From an uncultured Subdoligranulum sp. (lineage in GTDB: Bacteria > Bacillota > Clostridia > Oscillospirales > Ruminococcaceae), in assembly GCF_963931595.1 (NCBI RefSeq), contig NZ_OZ007030.1, positions 922,481 to 986,480 of the forward strand: a stretch of 64,000 nucleotides of DNA, read 5' to 3'. The notes beneath the pieces are model-generated. The model did not search any database and was not told the origin of the DNA. It saw only the letters and a program-made list of their open reading frames with translations. The position numbers and the translations under genes were made by a program. The number at the start of each line of letters is the position of its first letter. Within the stretch, counting starts at the first letter, position 1. Shown one piece after another: positions 34,950-51,101 of this stretch.

Positions 34950-34983
34950 GACAGCCCCGGACGGAAACCCGTCCGGGGCTGTC
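34950..34983. other. Very stable hairpin after sigA
   Basis: Fifteen-base perfect arms GACAGCCCCGGACGG and CCGTCCGGGGCTGTC with tetraloop AAAC, 18 bases after the sigA stop. No T-run follows (GTATATG), so it may protect the mRNA end or need an additional factor to terminate. Confidence 0.65.
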
Positions 34984-35199
34984 GTATATGCAGGTATCAG
35001 GCAAAAGTCAAGAGTGTGCACGCACAAAAAGACGGGTACAGGGTTGTATAAAATGCCCAAAAGCCCCTGCTGGAACAGTCGGAACGGATTTGTCAAGACG
35101 GCGCCGGGGGTGCAAAATCGTCAAAATGCCGAAAATAACCTACACGGACCCGGGCGTATCACAGCACGCGGAAAAGTTGTAAAAAAGCCGGGAAAAGCC
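34984..35199. other. Intergenic region between sigA and the rpoB promoter
   Basis: About 216 bases with no convincing coding frame, ribosome site or RNA family that I recognise. The region is less GC-rich than flanking genes. No repeat or second clear promoter is visible. Confidence 0.5.
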
Positions 35200-35228
35200 T
35201 TGACAATAAGGGTTTTACCCTGTATACT
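35200..35228 (+). promoter_or_regulatory. Promoter for rpoB-rpoC
   Basis: Perfect TTGACA (35200-35205), 17-base spacer, TATACT (35223-35228). The transcript would begin near 35235, giving a 160-base leader. Confidence 0.85.
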
Positions 35229-35234
35229 AAATCA

Positions 35235-35393
35235 GTATCACAAAAATGGAATAGAGCGCCCTAAGGGGATTTTGCCAAAATGCAAAATCCTTGAAATTTG
35301 TGAAAAATGCCGAATGTGGCTCCTTTCATGAAGGTCTCTTTGGGATGCTTTTGCCAACTTTGTCAATCTATGGAATAGGAGTGGTCGCGTTTT
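35235..35393 (+). promoter_or_regulatory. rpoB leader with hairpin
   Basis: A perfect nine-base stem GGATTTTGC (35267-35275) / GCAAAATCC (35282-35290) with a six-base loop and a smaller CCTT/AAGG stem downstream lie in the leader. A TAGGAG site is 13 bases before the ATG. The hairpin is not followed by a T-run; regulatory role is possible, unproven. Confidence 0.4.
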
Positions 35394-39224
<3,831 letters not shown>

Positions 39225-39271
39225 TGTGTTGCTGTATCGTGTGTCATACTTGAATTGAGAGGGTTCGCTGA

Positions 39272-42874
<3,603 letters not shown>

Positions 42875-42888
42875 TCCATAAAAGACAA

Positions 42889-42918
42889 ATCCCCGCCGCA
42901 TTTGCGGCGGGGATTTTT
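42889..42918 (+). terminator. Terminator after rpoC
   Basis: Perfect 11-base arms ATCCCCGCCGC (42889-42899) and GCGGCGGGGAT (42904-42914), loop ATTT, then TTTT. Confidence 0.93.
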
Positions 42919-42926
42919 GGGTTTGG

Positions 42927-42955
42927 TTGACGCTGGTTGGGGAAGCGGCTATAAT
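42927..42955 (+). promoter_or_regulatory. Promoter for the ArsC-like gene and pepF
   Basis: TTGACG (42927-42932), 17-base spacer, perfect TATAAT (42950-42955). A predicted start near 42962 excludes any protein start before that point. Confidence 0.82.
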
Positions 42956-42996
42956 TGGGTATACTGACACAAACCATGAGAAGGGAAGTGACAACG

Positions 42997-43350
42997 GTGT
43001 TATTCTTACAATATCCGCCCTGCTCCACCTGCCGGAAGGCTCAAAAGTGGCTGGAGGAGCATGGCGTCTCCTATGAAGCACGTCATATCAAGGAGGAAAA
43101 TCCCACGAAGGAAGAGCTGCAAGCCTGGCATGCGCGCAGCGGGCAGCCCCTCAAACGATTTTTCAACACCAGCGGCCAGGCCTACAAGTCCCTGGGCCTT
43201 AAGGATAAACTGCCAGCCATGTCGGAGGAGGAACAGCTGGATCTGCTGGCCTCGGACGGCATGCTGGTCAAGCGCCCGCTGCTGATCGGAGAGGATTTTG
43301 TGCTGGTGGGTTTCAAAACCGCTGAATGGGAAGCGGCACTTTGCCAATAA
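42997..43350 (+). CDS. ArsC/Spx-family thioredoxin-fold protein
   Basis: A 117-residue protein of the arsenate reductase/Spx family. It starts with FLQYPPCSTCRKAQKWLEEHG, a CxxC redox centre, then IKEENPTKEEL, KRFFNTSG and VKRPLLIGEDFVLVG. The CxxC and the sequence after it are of the YffB/ArsC-like type common in Clostridia rather than proven Spx. GTG 42997 is preferred: AAGGGAAG lies eight bases upstream and the product has the family's length; ATG 42976 would add seven residues. pepF follows after ten bases. Confidence 0.85.
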   Translation: MLFLQYPPCSTCRKAQKWLEEHGVSYEARHIKEENPTKEELQAWHARSGQPLKRFFNTSGQAYKSLGLKDKLPAMSEEEQLDLLASDGMLVKRPLLIGEDFVLVGFKTAEWEAALCQ

Positions 43351-43360
43351 GGAGGATACT

Positions 43361-45187
43361 ATGCCTGAAACAGAAACTTTGAAAGAACGGAGTGAGATGG
43401 ATCCCCAATACCAGTGGGATCTGTCCTCCATGTACAAGGATGACGCGGCTTGGGAACATGATTTTGCCACCCTGGACGAGCAGGTGCAGGCCATGACGGC
43501 GTTTGCCGGTACGCTGAAGGATGCGGTTTCCATTGGCGCCTACCTGGATGCCGGCACCGAGCTGTCCCGCAAACTGTCCAACCTCTACTGCTATGCCTCC
43601 ATGCGGCGCAGCGAGGATACCCGCGCTGAGGCAGGGCAGAGCATGTACGCTCGCATCACCGCCAAATACGTGCAGGCGATGGCGGCCATCTCCTTTGCCG
43701 AGCCGGAGATCCTTTCGCTGCCCGAGGAGACGCTGCAGGCAATTGTGGAGGATGAGCAGCTGGCCGATCACAAATTCACCATGGAGAACCTGCTCCGTCA
43801 GAAACCGCATACACTGAGCGCCGCAGAGGAGAAGCTGCTGGCCACCTTTGGGGAAGCGCTGGGCGCTCCGGCTGAAATTGCGGACAACCTGCAGGATGCG
43901 GACCTTGTATTTGATTCCGTGCAGGACGGCGCCGGCAACACGGTGGAGGTCACCGGATCCAACTATATCATGCTGCAGATGTCCCAGGACCGCACACTGC
44001 GCAAGAATGCCTTTACCAGTTTCTATAAAGGATACCGCCAGCATATCAACACCTTTGCATCGGCCTATGCCGGTGCGGTGAAGGCGGCCACAGCGGAGGC
44101 ATCGGTCCGCCATTACGAATCCTCCCGTGCCATGTCCATGGCAGGGGAGAACATCCCCGCGGAGGTTTACGATAATCTGATTGCCACGGTGCGCAAGCAC
44201 ATGCCGGCCATGTACCGTTACGTGGCCCTGCGCAAGAAGATCCTAGGCGTGGACGAGCTTCATTATTATGATGTGTACGCACCGCTGGTGGGTGAGGTAA
44301 AGGTGCACTACACCTACGAGCAGGCCCAGCAGATGGTGCTGGATGCGGTAGCCCCCCTGGGAAAGGACTACGGCGACCTGGTGCGCAAGGCCTTTGCGGA
44401 GCGCTGGATTGATGTTTACCCCAACAAGGGCAAGAGCGGCGGCGCCTATTCCACAGGCACCTACGATTCCAACCCCTATATCCTGACAAACTTTACCGGC
44501 ACGCTGGACAGTGTCTCCACCATCGCCCACGAGATGGGCCACAGCATGCACACCTGGCACTCCAACCACCATCAGCCGCCGCAGTACGCGGACTATACGC
44601 TCTTTGTGGCTGAGGTGGCTTCCACCGTCAACGAAAACCTGCTGATCGAGCAGCTGCTGCAGAAAGAGCAGAATCCGCAGATGCGGCTGTATCTGCTCAA
44701 CCAGTATCTGGAGAACTTCAAGGGAACGGTCTACCGCCAGACGATGTTTGCCGAGTTTGAGCGTGAGGCCCATGCCATGGCGGAGCGGGGCGAGGCCCTG
44801 AATCCGGCGGCGCTGAATGCGCTGTACAAACGCCTGGTGGAGGACTACTTCGGGCCGGAACTGGTGATGGACGAGGAAGTCCAGTACGAATGGGCACGGA
44901 TTCCCCATTTCTACCGGCCCTTCTATGTTTATAAGTACGCAACCGGCTACTCCACTGCGGTGGCGCTGTCGGAAGCCATCCTGCGGGAAGGGGAGCCTGC
45001 GGTGCGTCGTTACCGGGAATTCCTCTCCATGGGCGGAAGTGCCTACCCGCTGGATGAACTGCGCCATGCCGGGGTAGACCTGGCCACGCCGGCTCCGGTG
45101 GATGCGGCGCTGGAGAAATTCGAGCGTATCCTGGAAGACGCGGAGGAAAACGCTCGCCCGGATTTGAATTTCGCTTTCAGGCAATAA
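43361..45187 (+). CDS. pepF: Oligoendopeptidase F
   Basis: Cytosolic zinc metallopeptidase of family M3, 608 residues. The zinc motif HExxH reads AHEMGHSMHTWHS near residue 390, followed by the third-ligand region FVAEVASTVNENLLIE. The N-terminal YQWDLSSMYKDDAAWE is typical of PepF. It cleaves peptides of about 7-17 residues. It shares the promoter with the ArsC-like gene. Start ATG 43361 follows TAAGGAGG. Confidence 0.95.
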   Translation: MPETETLKERSEMDPQYQWDLSSMYKDDAAWEHDFATLDEQVQAMTAFAGTLKDAVSIGAYLDAGTELSRKLSNLYCYASMRRSEDTRAEAGQSMYARITAKYVQAMAAISFAEPEILSLPEETLQAIVEDEQLADHKFTMENLLRQKPHTLSAAEEKLLATFGEALGAPAEIADNLQDADLVFDSVQDGAGNTVEVTGSNYIMLQMSQDRTLRKNAFTSFYKGYRQHINTFASAYAGAVKAATAEASVRHYESSRAMSMAGENIPAEVYDNLIATVRKHMPAMYRYVALRKKILGVDELHYYDVYAPLVGEVKVHYTYEQAQQMVLDAVAPLGKDYGDLVRKAFAERWIDVYPNKGKSGGAYSTGTYDSNPYILTNFTGTLDSVSTIAHEMGHSMHTWHSNHHQPPQYADYTLFVAEVASTVNENLLIEQLLQKEQNPQMRLYLLNQYLENFKGTVYRQTMFAEFEREAHAMAERGEALNPAALNALYKRLVEDYFGPELVMDEEVQYEWARIPHFYRPFYVYKYATGYSTAVALSEAILREGEPAVRRYREFLSMGGSAYPLDELRHAGVDLATPAPVDAALEKFERILEDAEENARPDLNFAFRQ

Positions 45188-45222
45188 AAAATCTCCCGCA
45201 GGAGTTCCTGCGGGAGATTTTT
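45186..45222. terminator. Bidirectional terminator between pepF and the alanine-rich gene
   Basis: Perfect 13-base arms ATCTCCCGCAGGA (45191-45203) and TCCTGCGGGAGAT (45206-45218) with A-run before and T-run after; it serves both converging genes. Confidence 0.92.
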
Positions 45223-45263
45223 AAGTACTGCCAGAAATCCGCTCAGGGATGCGGATTCAGAAG

Positions 45264-45884
45264 TTACTGACCCAGAACCGCGGCAATGTAAGCGGCTTCT
45301 TTGGCGGCAACCTGTGCCTGGTAGTTCTTCACGGCGGCGGCGTACGCAGCTTCACGCTGGTCAGCGGCAGCCTGAGCAGCCTTGCCGGCGGCGGCAACGG
45401 CAGCCACATCGGCGTCAGCCTTGGCCTGGGCAGCCTTCGCAGCGGCCATCACAGCGGCCACATCGGCATCAGCTTTGGCCTGGGCTTCCTTCGCAGCAGC
45501 CATCACGGCGGCGGTGTAGGCAGCTTCCTTGGCGGCGATCTGCTGCTGATAGGCCTTCACAGCACCGGCGTATGCAGCCTCACGCTGATCGGCAGCGGCC
45601 TGAGCAGCCTTGCCGGCGGCGATCACAGCGGCCACATCGGCGTCGGCCTTGGCCTGGGCGGCCTTGCCGGCAGCGATTACGGCGAGGCACTCCGCATCCG
45701 CTTTGGCCTGCGCCTGCTGCGCAGCAGCCTGAACGGCAGCGGTATAGGCGGCCTCTTTAGCGGCTACCTGTGCCTGGTAGGCTTTGACGGCTGCAATGTA
45801 ATCACTGTTGGCATCGGCGAATGCCGGAACGGCAAAGGCGGAAACCATGCATACGGAAAGCAGGAACGCGAGCAGTTTTTTCAT
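45264..45884 (-). CDS. Secreted alanine-rich tandem-repeat protein
   Basis: A 206-residue protein of unknown function. Residues 1-23 are a classical Sec signal peptide (KKLLAFLLSVCMVSAFAVPAFA, cleavage after AFA). The mature part is almost entirely Ala, Lys, Gln, Asp and Glu and consists of two 76-residue tandem copies (residues 32-107 and 108-183) plus a 23-residue third start. Inside each copy, 18-19-residue subrepeats such as AAGKAAQAKADADVAAV occur. Long amphipathic helix or coiled coil is expected. No cell-wall anchor or lipobox is visible, so it is probably released or loosely bound. AAGGAGG site and promoter are clear. Confidence 0.82.
   Translation of the reverse strand: MKKLLAFLLSVCMVSAFAVPAFADANSDYIAAVKAYQAQVAAKEAAYTAAVQAAAQQAQAKADAECLAVIAAGKAAQAKADADVAAVIAAGKAAQAAADQREAAYAGAVKAYQQQIAAKEAAYTAAVMAAAKEAQAKADADVAAVMAAAKAAQAKADADVAAVAAAGKAAQAAADQREAAYAAAVKNYQAQVAAKEAAYIAAVLGQ
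45336..45791 (-). repeat. Two 228-bp in-frame tandem repeats
   Basis: Bases 45564-45791 and 45336-45563 encode two 76-residue copies that match residue for residue except at about ten positions. A third, 69-bp start of the unit follows (45267-45335). The repeat length is an exact multiple of three, so copy-number change would keep the frame. Confidence 0.88.
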
Positions 45885-45934
45885 AATCGATACCTCCTTA
45901 ATTTTGACGCTCCGATGGGAGCCTCCATGCTTTG

Positions 45935-45963
45935 ATTATAGCAAGCAAAACACCATTGTGCAA
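45935..45963 (-). promoter_or_regulatory. Promoter for the alanine-rich protein gene
   Basis: On the minus strand TTGCAC (45958-45963), 17-base spacer, perfect TATAAT (45935-45940). A small stem (GCTCC/GGAGC) lies in the leader. Confidence 0.72.
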
Positions 45964-46343
45964 TAGAAATGTGAAAACTGATCGAAAAAAAATCACCTCG
46001 AAAATTGTGCAAGTTATATAAAAAATACGCAAAAGTATGAAAATTTGACGTGAAACACGTCATATATTTGTGAAAACCCTGTGTGAGAAATGTGTAATGT
46101 GTAATTGAAAATGTGATGAGAATCGATGCGAAAAACAAGAAAAATACCGGGATTGTGAATGGGGGAAAGGACAAAAGGCCATCCTGTTCTGTGATACGCC
46201 GTTTTCAGAAAGTCCCCGCGGCAATTTCCGCCGCAGAGAGGGTTCGATCTGGTTAAAGAGAGAGCAAAGCGGGGAGGCACATGGAAAGAAATATAAAAAT
46301 CTCTGTTTTGCACGATTTTTCTCGATTTTTTTTGGCAACACTC
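45964..46343. other. AT-rich intergenic region with inverted repeat
   Basis: About 380 bases clearly richer in A and T than the rest of the window. No coding frame has a ribosome site and codon pattern that I would trust. A perfect inverted repeat GACGTG-AAA-CACGTC (46047-46061) and T-rich runs near 46326-46334 stand out. It separates the divergent alanine-rich gene and rpsL. Confidence 0.5.
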
Positions 46344-46372
46344 TTGACAAGCGGACATCTATCCTTTAAAAT
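46344..46372 (+). promoter_or_regulatory. Promoter for rpsL-rpsG-fusA
   Basis: Perfect TTGACA (46344-46349), 17-base spacer, TAAAAT (46367-46372). The 85-base leader contains a stem TGCGGTC-AAAA-GGCCGCA (46401-46418). Confidence 0.85.
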
Positions 46373-46463
46373 AACAAATGCGTGAGTTTCCGGGGTGAAG
46401 TGCGGTCAAAAGGCCGCAGCAATCCCAAAACAAGCGTGAATACGTGAAGAAAGGAGAAAAGAA

Positions 46464-46889
46464 ATGCCTACTTTTAACCAGCTCGTGCGCAAAGGTCGTG
46501 AGGTCCTGGTTCACAAGAGCACTGCGCCTGCTCTTCAGAAGAGCTACAACTCCCAGAAGAAGCAGTACACCAATCTGAACAGCCCTCAGAAGCGTGGTGT
46601 CTGCACCGCTGTGCGTACCATGACCCCCAAGAAGCCGAACTCTGCTCTGCGTAAAGTTGCCCGTGTCCGTCTCACGAATGGTATCGAGGTTACCTCCTAC
46701 ATTCCTGGTATCGGCCATAACCTGCAAGAGCATAGCGTCGTTCTGATCCGTGGCGGCCGTGTCAAGGATCTGCCCGGTGTCCGTTACCACATCATCCGTG
46801 GTACCCTCGACACCCAGGGTGTTGCGAACCGCAACCAGGCCCGCAGCAAATACGGTGCTAAGCGCCCCAAGGCCGGTGCCAAGAAGTAA
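46464..46889 (+). CDS. rpsL: Ribosomal protein S12
   Basis: Decoding-site 30S protein, 141 residues. The sequences [20 protein letters not shown] and [17 protein letters not shown] carry lysine at both positions where streptomycin-resistance changes occur (Lys43 and Lys88 in E. coli), so the S12 genotype is wild type. Ribosome site AAAGGAG. First gene of the str operon. Confidence 0.99.
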   Translation: MPTFNQLVRKGREVLVHKSTAPALQKSYNSQKKQYTNLNSPQKRGVCTAVRTMTPKKPNSALRKVARVRLTNGIEVTSYIPGIGHNLQEHSVVLIRGGRVKDLPGVRYHIIRGTLDTQGVANRNQARSKYGAKRPKAGAKK

Positions 46890-46997
46890 GGAAACATCTT
46901 TTCGCCATAAAATAGGCCAAGCCTTTTTTGTGGCACAACGGGAGTTTCTATACTTTCGAGTACCGATGATATCATTTATGTGAAGGAGGGAAGAAAG

Positions 46998-47468
46998 ATG
47001 CCCAGAAGAGGTAATGTCGCGAAACGCGAAGTTCTGGCCGATCCTATTTACAATTCCAAAGTTGTCACCCGTCTGGTCAACTACATCATGCTGGATGGCA
47101 AAAAGGGTGTTGCGCAGGAGATCGTTTACGATGCATTCGACATCGTGAAGGAGAAGACCGGCAACGATCCGCTGGAAATGTTCGAGAAGGCGATGGAGAA
47201 CATCATGCCCAACCTCGAATGCAAGACCCGTCGTGTAGGCGGCGCCAACTACCAGGTCCCCCTGGAGGTCAGCCCCGCTCGCCGCGAGACCCTCGGCCTG
47301 CGCTGGCTGACCCAGTACAGCCGCAGCCGTGGTGAGAAGACCATGTCTGCCCGTCTGGCGGCCGAGATCATCGACGCCACCAACGGTGTCGGCGGTTCTG
47401 TGAAGAAGCGCGAGGACACTCACAAGATGGCCGAGGCCAACAAGGCTTTTGCCCACTATCGTTATTGA
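46998..47468 (+). CDS. rpsG: Ribosomal protein S7
   Basis: 30S head assembly protein, 156 residues: [20 protein letters not shown], then [20 protein letters not shown] and the end AHYRY. S7 often autoregulates the str operon in other bacteria; the 108-base gap before it shows no recognised structure beyond a weak GGC/GCC hairpin with T-run near 46916-46930. Site AAGGAGG before the ATG. Confidence 0.99.
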   Translation: MPRRGNVAKREVLADPIYNSKVVTRLVNYIMLDGKKGVAQEIVYDAFDIVKEKTGNDPLEMFEKAMENIMPNLECKTRRVGGANYQVPLEVSPARRETLGLRWLTQYSRSRGEKTMSARLAAEIIDATNGVGGSVKKREDTHKMAEANKAFAHYRY

Positions 47469-47493
47469 TTCGCTGTCTTAGGAGGTTAAAGCC

Positions 47494-49620
47494 ATGGCGA
47501 CGCCGAGAGATGTATCTCTGCAAATGACCAGAAACATCGGTATCATGGCCCACATCGACGCAGGTAAGACCACCACCACCGAGCGTATCCTGTACTACAC
47601 CGGTATCAACCACAAGATCGGTGAGGTGCACGATGGCGCTGCCACGATGGACTGGATGGAACAGGAGCAGGAGCGTGGTATCACCATTACTTCCGCTGCT
47701 ACCACCTGCTATTGGAGCCATACCGAGACCCAGCACGATCCGGCTCTGTTCAAGAAGAACCGTCATCGTATCAATATCATCGACACCCCGGGCCACGTGG
47801 ACTTCACCGTTGAGGTCCAGCGTTCCCTGCGCGTCCTGGACGGTTCTGTGACCGTTCTGGCTGCGAAGGGCGGCGTCGAGCCCCAGTCTGAGACCGTTTG
47901 GCGTCAGGCTGACGAGTACAAGGTCCCCCGCATGGTGTACGTCAACAAGATGGATACCATGGGTGCCGATTTCTTCCGTTGCGTGCAGATGCTGCATGAC
48001 CGCCTGCATGCCAACGGTGTGCCCATCCAGCTGCCCATCGGCCAGGAGGATACCTTCAAGGGTATCGTCGACCTGATCGATATGAAGGCTGACGTCTACT
48101 ACGACGACATGGGCAATGATGTCCGCGTGGAAGATATCCCCGAGGACATGAAGGAGCAGGCTCAGGAGTACCACGACAAGCTGATCGAGGCTGTCGCCGA
48201 GACCGATGAGGACCTGATGATGAAGTACCTGGAAGGCGAAGAGCTGACCAAGGAAGAAATCAAGGCTGCGCTGCGTAAGGCGACCATCTCCAACGAGATC
48301 GTCCCCGTTACCTGCGGCTCCTCCTACAAGAACCGCGGCGTTCAGAAGCTGCTGGATGCCATCGTCGACTATATGCCGGCGCCTACCGACGTTCCCGCCA
48401 TCAAGGGTACCAACCCCGAGACCGGTGAGGAAGAGGAGCGCATCTCCTCCGATGATGAGCCGTTCTCCGCTCTGGCGTTCAAGATCATGACCGACCCGTT
48501 CGTCGGTAAGCTGTGCTTCTTCCGTGTTTACTCCGGTAAACTGGATGCCGGCACCACCGTGTACAACTCGGTCAAGGATCAGAACGAGCGTATCGGCCGT
48601 ATCCTGCAGATGCACGCCAACCACCGTAAAGATATCGATACCGTCTACGCGGGTGATATCGCTGCGGCCGTCGGTCTGAAGAACACCACCACCGGTGACA
48701 CCCTGTGCGACGAGAAGGCTCCCATCGTTCTGGAGAGCATGAACTTCCCCGAGCCGGTTATCCGCGTGGCCATCGAGCCCAAGACCAAGGCCGGTTCCGA
48801 GAAGATGGGCATTGCTCTGGCAAAGCTCGCCGAGGAAGACCCGACCTTCAAGACCTGGACCGACGAAGAGACCGGCCAGACCATCATCGCCGGCATGGGC
48901 GAGCTCCATCTGGAGATCATCGTCGACCGTCTGCTGCGTGAGTTCAAGGTTGAGGCCAACGTTGGTGCTCCCCAGGTTGCTTACCGCGAAACCATTCGCA
49001 AGTCTGCCAACCAGGAGACCAAGTACGCCCGCCAGTCTGGTGGTAAGGGCCAGTACGGTCATGTCAAGATCAAGCTGGAGCCCAACCCGGGCAAGGGTTA
49101 CGAGTTCGTCAACGGTGTCGTTGGCGGCGCGATCCCCAAGGAATATATCCCCGCTGTCGACAACGGTATCCAGGGCGCTATGAAGGCCGGTATTCTGGCC
49201 GGTTATCCCGTCGTGGATGTCAAGGTCACCCTGTGGGATGGTTCTTATCATGAGGTCGACTCCTCTGAAATGGCGTTCTCCATCGCCGGCTCCATGGCTT
49301 TCAAGGAGGCCATGAAGAAGTGCGATCCCGTCATCATGGAGCCCATCATGAAGGTTGACGTCATCGTTCCTGATGAGTATATGGGCAACGTCATCGGCGA
49401 CCTGAACAGCCGCCGTGGCCAGATCCATAATCAGGAATCTCAGGACGGTACCGCTCGCGTTACCGCGATGGTTCCTCTGTCCGAGATGTTCGGTTACGCC
49501 ACCGACCTGCGCTCCAAGACGCAGGGCCGCGGCCAGTATTCTATGGAGCCGGCTGATTACCAGCAGGTGCCCAAGAACATTGCCGATAAGATCATGAATG
49601 AACGTGCACACAAGGCTTAA
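47494..49620 (+). CDS. fusA: Translation elongation factor G
   Basis: Translocase GTPase, 708 residues. G1 [15 protein letters not shown], switch [16 protein letters not shown]4 [11 protein letters not shown]; domains II-V complete to [12 protein letters not shown]. It is a single standard EF-G with the str operon position. Bases 49621-49715 hold an additional promoter for tuf. Strong ribosome site AGGAGG. Confidence 0.99.
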   Translation: MATPRDVSLQMTRNIGIMAHIDAGKTTTTERILYYTGINHKIGEVHDGAATMDWMEQEQERGITITSAATTCYWSHTETQHDPALFKKNRHRINIIDTPGHVDFTVEVQRSLRVLDGSVTVLAAKGGVEPQSETVWRQADEYKVPRMVYVNKMDTMGADFFRCVQMLHDRLHANGVPIQLPIGQEDTFKGIVDLIDMKADVYYDDMGNDVRVEDIPEDMKEQAQEYHDKLIEAVAETDEDLMMKYLEGEELTKEEIKAALRKATISNEIVPVTCGSSYKNRGVQKLLDAIVDYMPAPTDVPAIKGTNPETGEEEERISSDDEPFSALAFKIMTDPFVGKLCFFRVYSGKLDAGTTVYNSVKDQNERIGRILQMHANHRKDIDTVYAGDIAAAVGLKNTTTGDTLCDEKAPIVLESMNFPEPVIRVAIEPKTKAGSEKMGIALAKLAEEDPTFKTWTDEETGQTIIAGMGELHLEIIVDRLLREFKVEANVGAPQVAYRETIRKSANQETKYARQSGGKGQYGHVKIKLEPNPGKGYEFVNGVVGGAIPKEYIPAVDNGIQGAMKAGILAGYPVVDVKVTLWDGSYHEVDSSEMAFSIAGSMAFKEAMKKCDPVIMEPIMKVDVIVPDEYMGNVIGDLNSRRGQIHNQESQDGTARVTAMVPLSEMFGYATDLRSKTQGRGQYSMEPADYQQVPKNIADKIMNERAHKA

Positions 49621-49634
49621 TTTATAAGTTTTAC

Positions 49635-49663
49635 TTGATTTTTTGCACGGAATTTAGTATGAT
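49635..49663 (+). promoter_or_regulatory. Promoter for tuf
   Basis: TTGATT (49635-49640), 17-base spacer, TATGAT (49658-49663) in the 95-base fusA-tuf gap. It would give tuf a separate start beside read-through from rpsL. Confidence 0.65.
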
Positions 49664-49715
49664 AGCCTTATCCAAGGCAAACTCAAATTGTTTTAACTAA
49701 AGGAGGATACTTCCA

Positions 49716-50921
49716 ATGGCTGAAAAGGAAAAATTTGACCGCTCTTTGGAGCACGTCAACATTGGTACCATTGGTCACGTTGACCACGGCAAGACCACTC
49801 TGACCGCCGCGATCACCAAGGTTCTGGCTCTGAAGGGCGACGCCGACTTCATGGATTACTCCAGCATCGACAAGGCCCCCGAAGAGAAGGCTCGTGGTAT
49901 CACGATCAACACCGCTCACGTTGAGTACCACACCGAGAAGCGTCACTACGCCCACGTTGACTGCCCGGGCCATGCTGACTATATCAAGAACATGATCACC
50001 GGTGCTGCTCAGATGGACGGCGCTATCCTGGTCGTCGCTGCTACCGATGGTCCCATGCCCCAGACCCGTGAGCACATCCTGCTCGCCCGTCAGGTTGGCG
50101 TGCCCAAGATCGTTGTCTTCATGAACAAGTGCGACATGGTCGACGACGACGAGCTGCTCGATCTGGTCGAGATGGAGATCCGTGAGCTGCTGTCCAGCCA
50201 GGGCTTCGATGGCGACGATGCTCCCATCATCCGTGGCTCTGCTCTGAAGGCTCTGGAGTCCACCTCCACCGATCCCAACGCCCCCGAGTACAAGTGCATC
50301 TGGGAGCTGATGGACGCTGTTGACAGCTACATCCCCACTCCCGACCGTGCTGCTGACAAGCCCTTCCTGATGCCCATCGAGGATGTCATGACCATTTCCG
50401 GCCGTGGCACCGTCGCCACTGGTCGTGTCGAGCGTGGTACTGCCCACGTTGGCGATCAGATGGAAATCGTCGGCCTGAAGGAAGAGAAGCTGACCACCAC
50501 CATCACCGGCCTCGAGATGTTCCGCAAGAGCCTGGAGTACGCTCAGGCTGGCGACAACATCGGCGCCCTGCTGCGTGGTATCGACCGTGACCAGATCGAG
50601 CGCGGCCAGGTTCTGGCTGTTCCCGGCTCTGTTCATCCCCACACCACCTTCGACGGTCACGTTTACGTCCTGAAGAAGGAAGAGGGCGGCCGTCATACCC
50701 CGTTCTTCAACAACTATCGTCCTCAGTTCTACTTCCGCACCACCGACGTTACCGGCATCATCACCCTGCCCGAGGGCACCGAGATGTGCATGCCCGGCGA
50801 TAACGTCGATATGCATGTTGAGCTGATCACCCCCGTTGCCATGGAGGAAGGCATGCGCTTCGCTATCCGTGAAGGCGGCCACACCGTTGGTTCCGGCGTT
50901 GTTTCCAAGATCGAGAAGTAA
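49716..50921 (+). CDS. tuf: Translation elongation factor Tu
   Basis: Delivers aminoacyl-tRNA to the ribosome; 401 residues. G1 [14 protein letters not shown], switch [15 protein letters not shown]4 [10 protein letters not shown]; domains 2 and 3 complete to [11 protein letters not shown]. Codon use is the most biased in the window, as expected for the most abundant protein. Site AAAGGAGG. Confidence 0.99.
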   Translation: MAEKEKFDRSLEHVNIGTIGHVDHGKTTLTAAITKVLALKGDADFMDYSSIDKAPEEKARGITINTAHVEYHTEKRHYAHVDCPGHADYIKNMITGAAQMDGAILVVAATDGPMPQTREHILLARQVGVPKIVVFMNKCDMVDDDELLDLVEMEIRELLSSQGFDGDDAPIIRGSALKALESTSTDPNAPEYKCIWELMDAVDSYIPTPDRAADKPFLMPIEDVMTISGRGTVATGRVERGTAHVGDQMEIVGLKEEKLTTTITGLEMFRKSLEYAQAGDNIGALLRGIDRDQIERGQVLAVPGSVHPHTTFDGHVYVLKKEEGGRHTPFFNNYRPQFYFRTTDVTGIITLPEGTEMCMPGDNVDMHVELITPVAMEEGMRFAIREGGHTVGSGVVSKIEK

Positions 50922-50943
50922 TTTTTCGCTCTGAACAGCTTAC

Positions 50944-50981
50944 AAGGCAGGCATCTACCGCAAGGCAGATGCCTGCCTTTT
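50944..50981 (+). terminator. Terminator after tuf
   Basis: Perfect 13-base arms AAGGCAGGCATCT (50944-50956) and AGATGCCTGCCTT (50967-50979), ten-base loop, then a T-run. Confidence 0.92.
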
Positions 50982-51030
50982 TGTATAGTTTCTTACGGCA
51001 GGGAAGGGGAACATTTTATGCCCCGGTATC

Positions 51031-51059
51031 TGTTCAAGAAAGAAACAGTATGATATAAT
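51031..51059 (+). promoter_or_regulatory. Probable guaA promoter
   Basis: Perfect TATAAT (51054-51059) with a weak -35 (TGTTCA, 51031-51036) at 17 bases. The remaining leader of about 35 bases is too short for a purine riboswitch. Confidence 0.55.
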
Positions 51060-51101
51060 AATTCAGATAAGAGGAAAGATAAAAGAGAAGGGAGCAAATC
51101 C

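Noticed and set aside
42955..42996. Earlier starts for the ArsC-like gene (42955 or 42976)
   Set aside because: 42955 is in the -10 box; 42976 lacks a ribosome site, whereas GTG 42997 has AAGGGAAG at the right distance and gives the normal family length.
45336..45791. CRISPR-like direct repeats
   Set aside because: The repeats are in-frame coding units of 228 bp with no spacers. No CRISPR array or cas gene was seen in the window.
45249..45935. 228-codon Gly-rich frame on the plus strand opposite the alanine-rich gene
   Set aside because: The repeats GCN/AAR on the minus strand create Gly/Ser codons in antisense. No ribosome site; the minus-strand gene has signal peptide, ribosome site and promoter.
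51060..51101. Guanine/PreQ riboswitch before guaA
   Set aside because: The leader after the -10 box is only about 35 bases, too short for an aptamer, and no conserved core is present.
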